Positions 5,480-6,283 of a stretch of 6,283 nt of DNA are shown one piece after another (positions within the stretch are counted from its first letter, which is position 1; the number at the start of each line of letters is the position of its first letter). The stretch is taken from the NCBI GenBank assembly GCA_937897005.1, contig CALCOQ010000162.1, positions 1-6,283 on the forward strand, written 5' to 3'. The position numbers and the translations under genes were made by a program. Under the pieces are notes generated by a model, which saw only the letters and a program-made list of their open reading frames with translations, was not told the DNA's origin and searched no databases. The stretch is from an uncultured euryarchaeote (GTDB lineage: Archaea; Thermoplasmatota; Poseidoniia; Poseidoniales; Poseidoniaceae).

Positions 5480-6283
5480 ATGACTGATAAAAATACAACA
5501 TTGACTTTGGTAGCAAAGGACTTCAAGGGTAAGGTGGATCCTGATTGGTGCCCCGGCTGTGGCGACTTTGGTGTTCTCAGTGGATTACAGCGAGCGGTGG
5601 CTGAACTAGGTCTACAGCCGCATGAGATTCTTACCATCAGCGGTATCGGATGCTCGTCCAACTTCCCCGGATTCTTCAACTCATATGGGATGCACACCCT
5701 ACATGGGCGCTCTCTCCCTCATGCTTCTGGAGCGAAATTGGCGAACCATGAGATGACGGTCATCGTCACCGGAGGAGATGGAGATGGATACGGCATTGGA
5801 GGTAACCACTTCACCCATACCAGCCGGCGCAATCTCGACATTCTGTACCTTGTCATGGATAACCAGATTTACGGGCTCACCACTGGCCAGATATCTCCGA
5901 CAAGTGAGGTGGGTATGAAGACCAAGAGCACTCCTCATGGCAGCGTTGAACTACCGATCAACCCGATTGCAAGTGCGATCACTGCTGGTGCGACATGGGT
6001 AGCGCGCGGCTACACTGGCAACATCAAACAGTTGGTCGGCTTGATTAAAGCAGGTATCGAGCACAAGGGGTTTGCCCTGCTCGATGTGTTCAGCCCGTGT
6101 GTGACCTTCAACAAGGTCAACACCTACCAGTTCTTCCGACCGCGAATACAGCCACTTGAGGACATCGAGCATGACACCAGCGACTGGAAGGCAGCCATCG
6201 AGAAGGCAATGATCTGGGGTGACGTCATCCATTCAGGTATTTTCTTCGAAACCAACACTCGGCTAACGCTTGAGGAACAGGAA
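5480..6283 (+). CDS. korB: 2-oxoacid:ferredoxin oxidoreductase beta subunit, C-terminus cut by window edge
   Basis: The frame is open to the last base (268 codons), so the C-terminus is missing. This subunit holds thiamine diphosphate and one [4Fe-4S] cluster. Cluster ligands are visible as Cys24 and Cys27 (WCPGCGDFG), Cys58 (SGIGCSS) and Cys207 (FSPCVTFN). The thiamine diphosphate motif starts at GGDGDG (98-103) and ends at DNQIYGLT (127-134), with the usual spacing. HGRSLPHASGAKLA (75-88) is another family block. Family members are about 280-340 residues, so most of the protein is present. In the Sulfolobus enzyme a Lys in YGLTKGQ was reported to affect activity and substrate choice; here that position is Thr135 (YGLTTGQ). 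The position after GIGCSS, Lys49 there, is Asn61 here. These point to some difference in substrate handling but do not name the substrate. It follows korA by 12 bp in the same operon. Confidence 0.95.
   Translation, partial: MTDKNTTLTLVAKDFKGKVDPDWCPGCGDFGVLSGLQRAVAELGLQPHEILTISGIGCSSNFPGFFNSYGMHTLHGRSLPHASGAKLANHEMTVIVTGGDGDGYGIGGNHFTHTSRRNLDILYLVMDNQIYGLTTGQISPTSEVGMKTKSTPHGSVELPINPIASAITAGATWVARGYTGNIKQLVGLIKAGIEHKGFALLDVFSPCVTFNKVNTYQFFRPRIQPLEDIEHDTSDWKAAIEKAMIWGDVIHSGIFFETNTRLTLEEQE

Noticed and set aside
5951..6232. Minus-strand frame inside korB
   Set aside because: It is opposite a conserved part of korB containing the fourth cluster cysteine; it has no own start context or domain pattern.

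Overview
The window most likely comes from an archaeon, probably a marine euryarchaeon of the Poseidoniales (Marine Group II) type. The support is indirect. The 2-oxoacid:ferredoxin oxidoreductase has the two-subunit layout with a fused gamma-alpha chain that is common in archaea and some bacteria. TATA-like boxes lie about 25 nt before two start codons, as expected for leaderless archaeal transcripts. Secreted lamin-tail and Asp-box proteins sit nearby. No rRNA or marker gene is present, so the taxonomy is an inference.

Layout. (1) Positions 1-539, minus strand: the N-terminal part of a secreted lamin-tail-domain protein that runs off the left edge. (2) Positions 678-3297, plus strand: three genes in one direction. 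They are a thioredoxin-fold protein without the CxxC cysteines, a short glycerophosphodiester phosphodiesterase-like protein, and a large lipoprotein with Asp-box (BNR-like) motifs. The second and third either overlap by ATGA or, more likely, are separated by a small promoter containing a perfect 8-bp palindrome. (3) Positions 3276-3473, minus strand: a 65-residue two-helix membrane protein whose 3' end overlaps the lipoprotein gene tail to tail. (4) Positions 3689-6283, plus strand: korA and korB, with korB cut by the right edge.

How the genes relate. KorA and KorB form one enzyme, which oxidatively decarboxylates a 2-oxoacid (2-oxoglutarate, pyruvate or both) to acyl-CoA and reduces ferredoxin. 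The two genes are 12 bp apart, and a strong Shine-Dalgarno sequence overlaps the korA stop. The left half is a separate, envelope-oriented group: two exported proteins, one membrane protein, a lipid-headgroup-type hydrolase fold and a non-redox thioredoxin fold. No functional link between the two halves is visible. I see no mobile element, CRISPR array, tRNA, rRNA or phage gene. No clearly new multi-gene system is evident; the less ordinary items are the promoter palindrome, the cysteine-less thioredoxin and the shortened phosphodiesterase.
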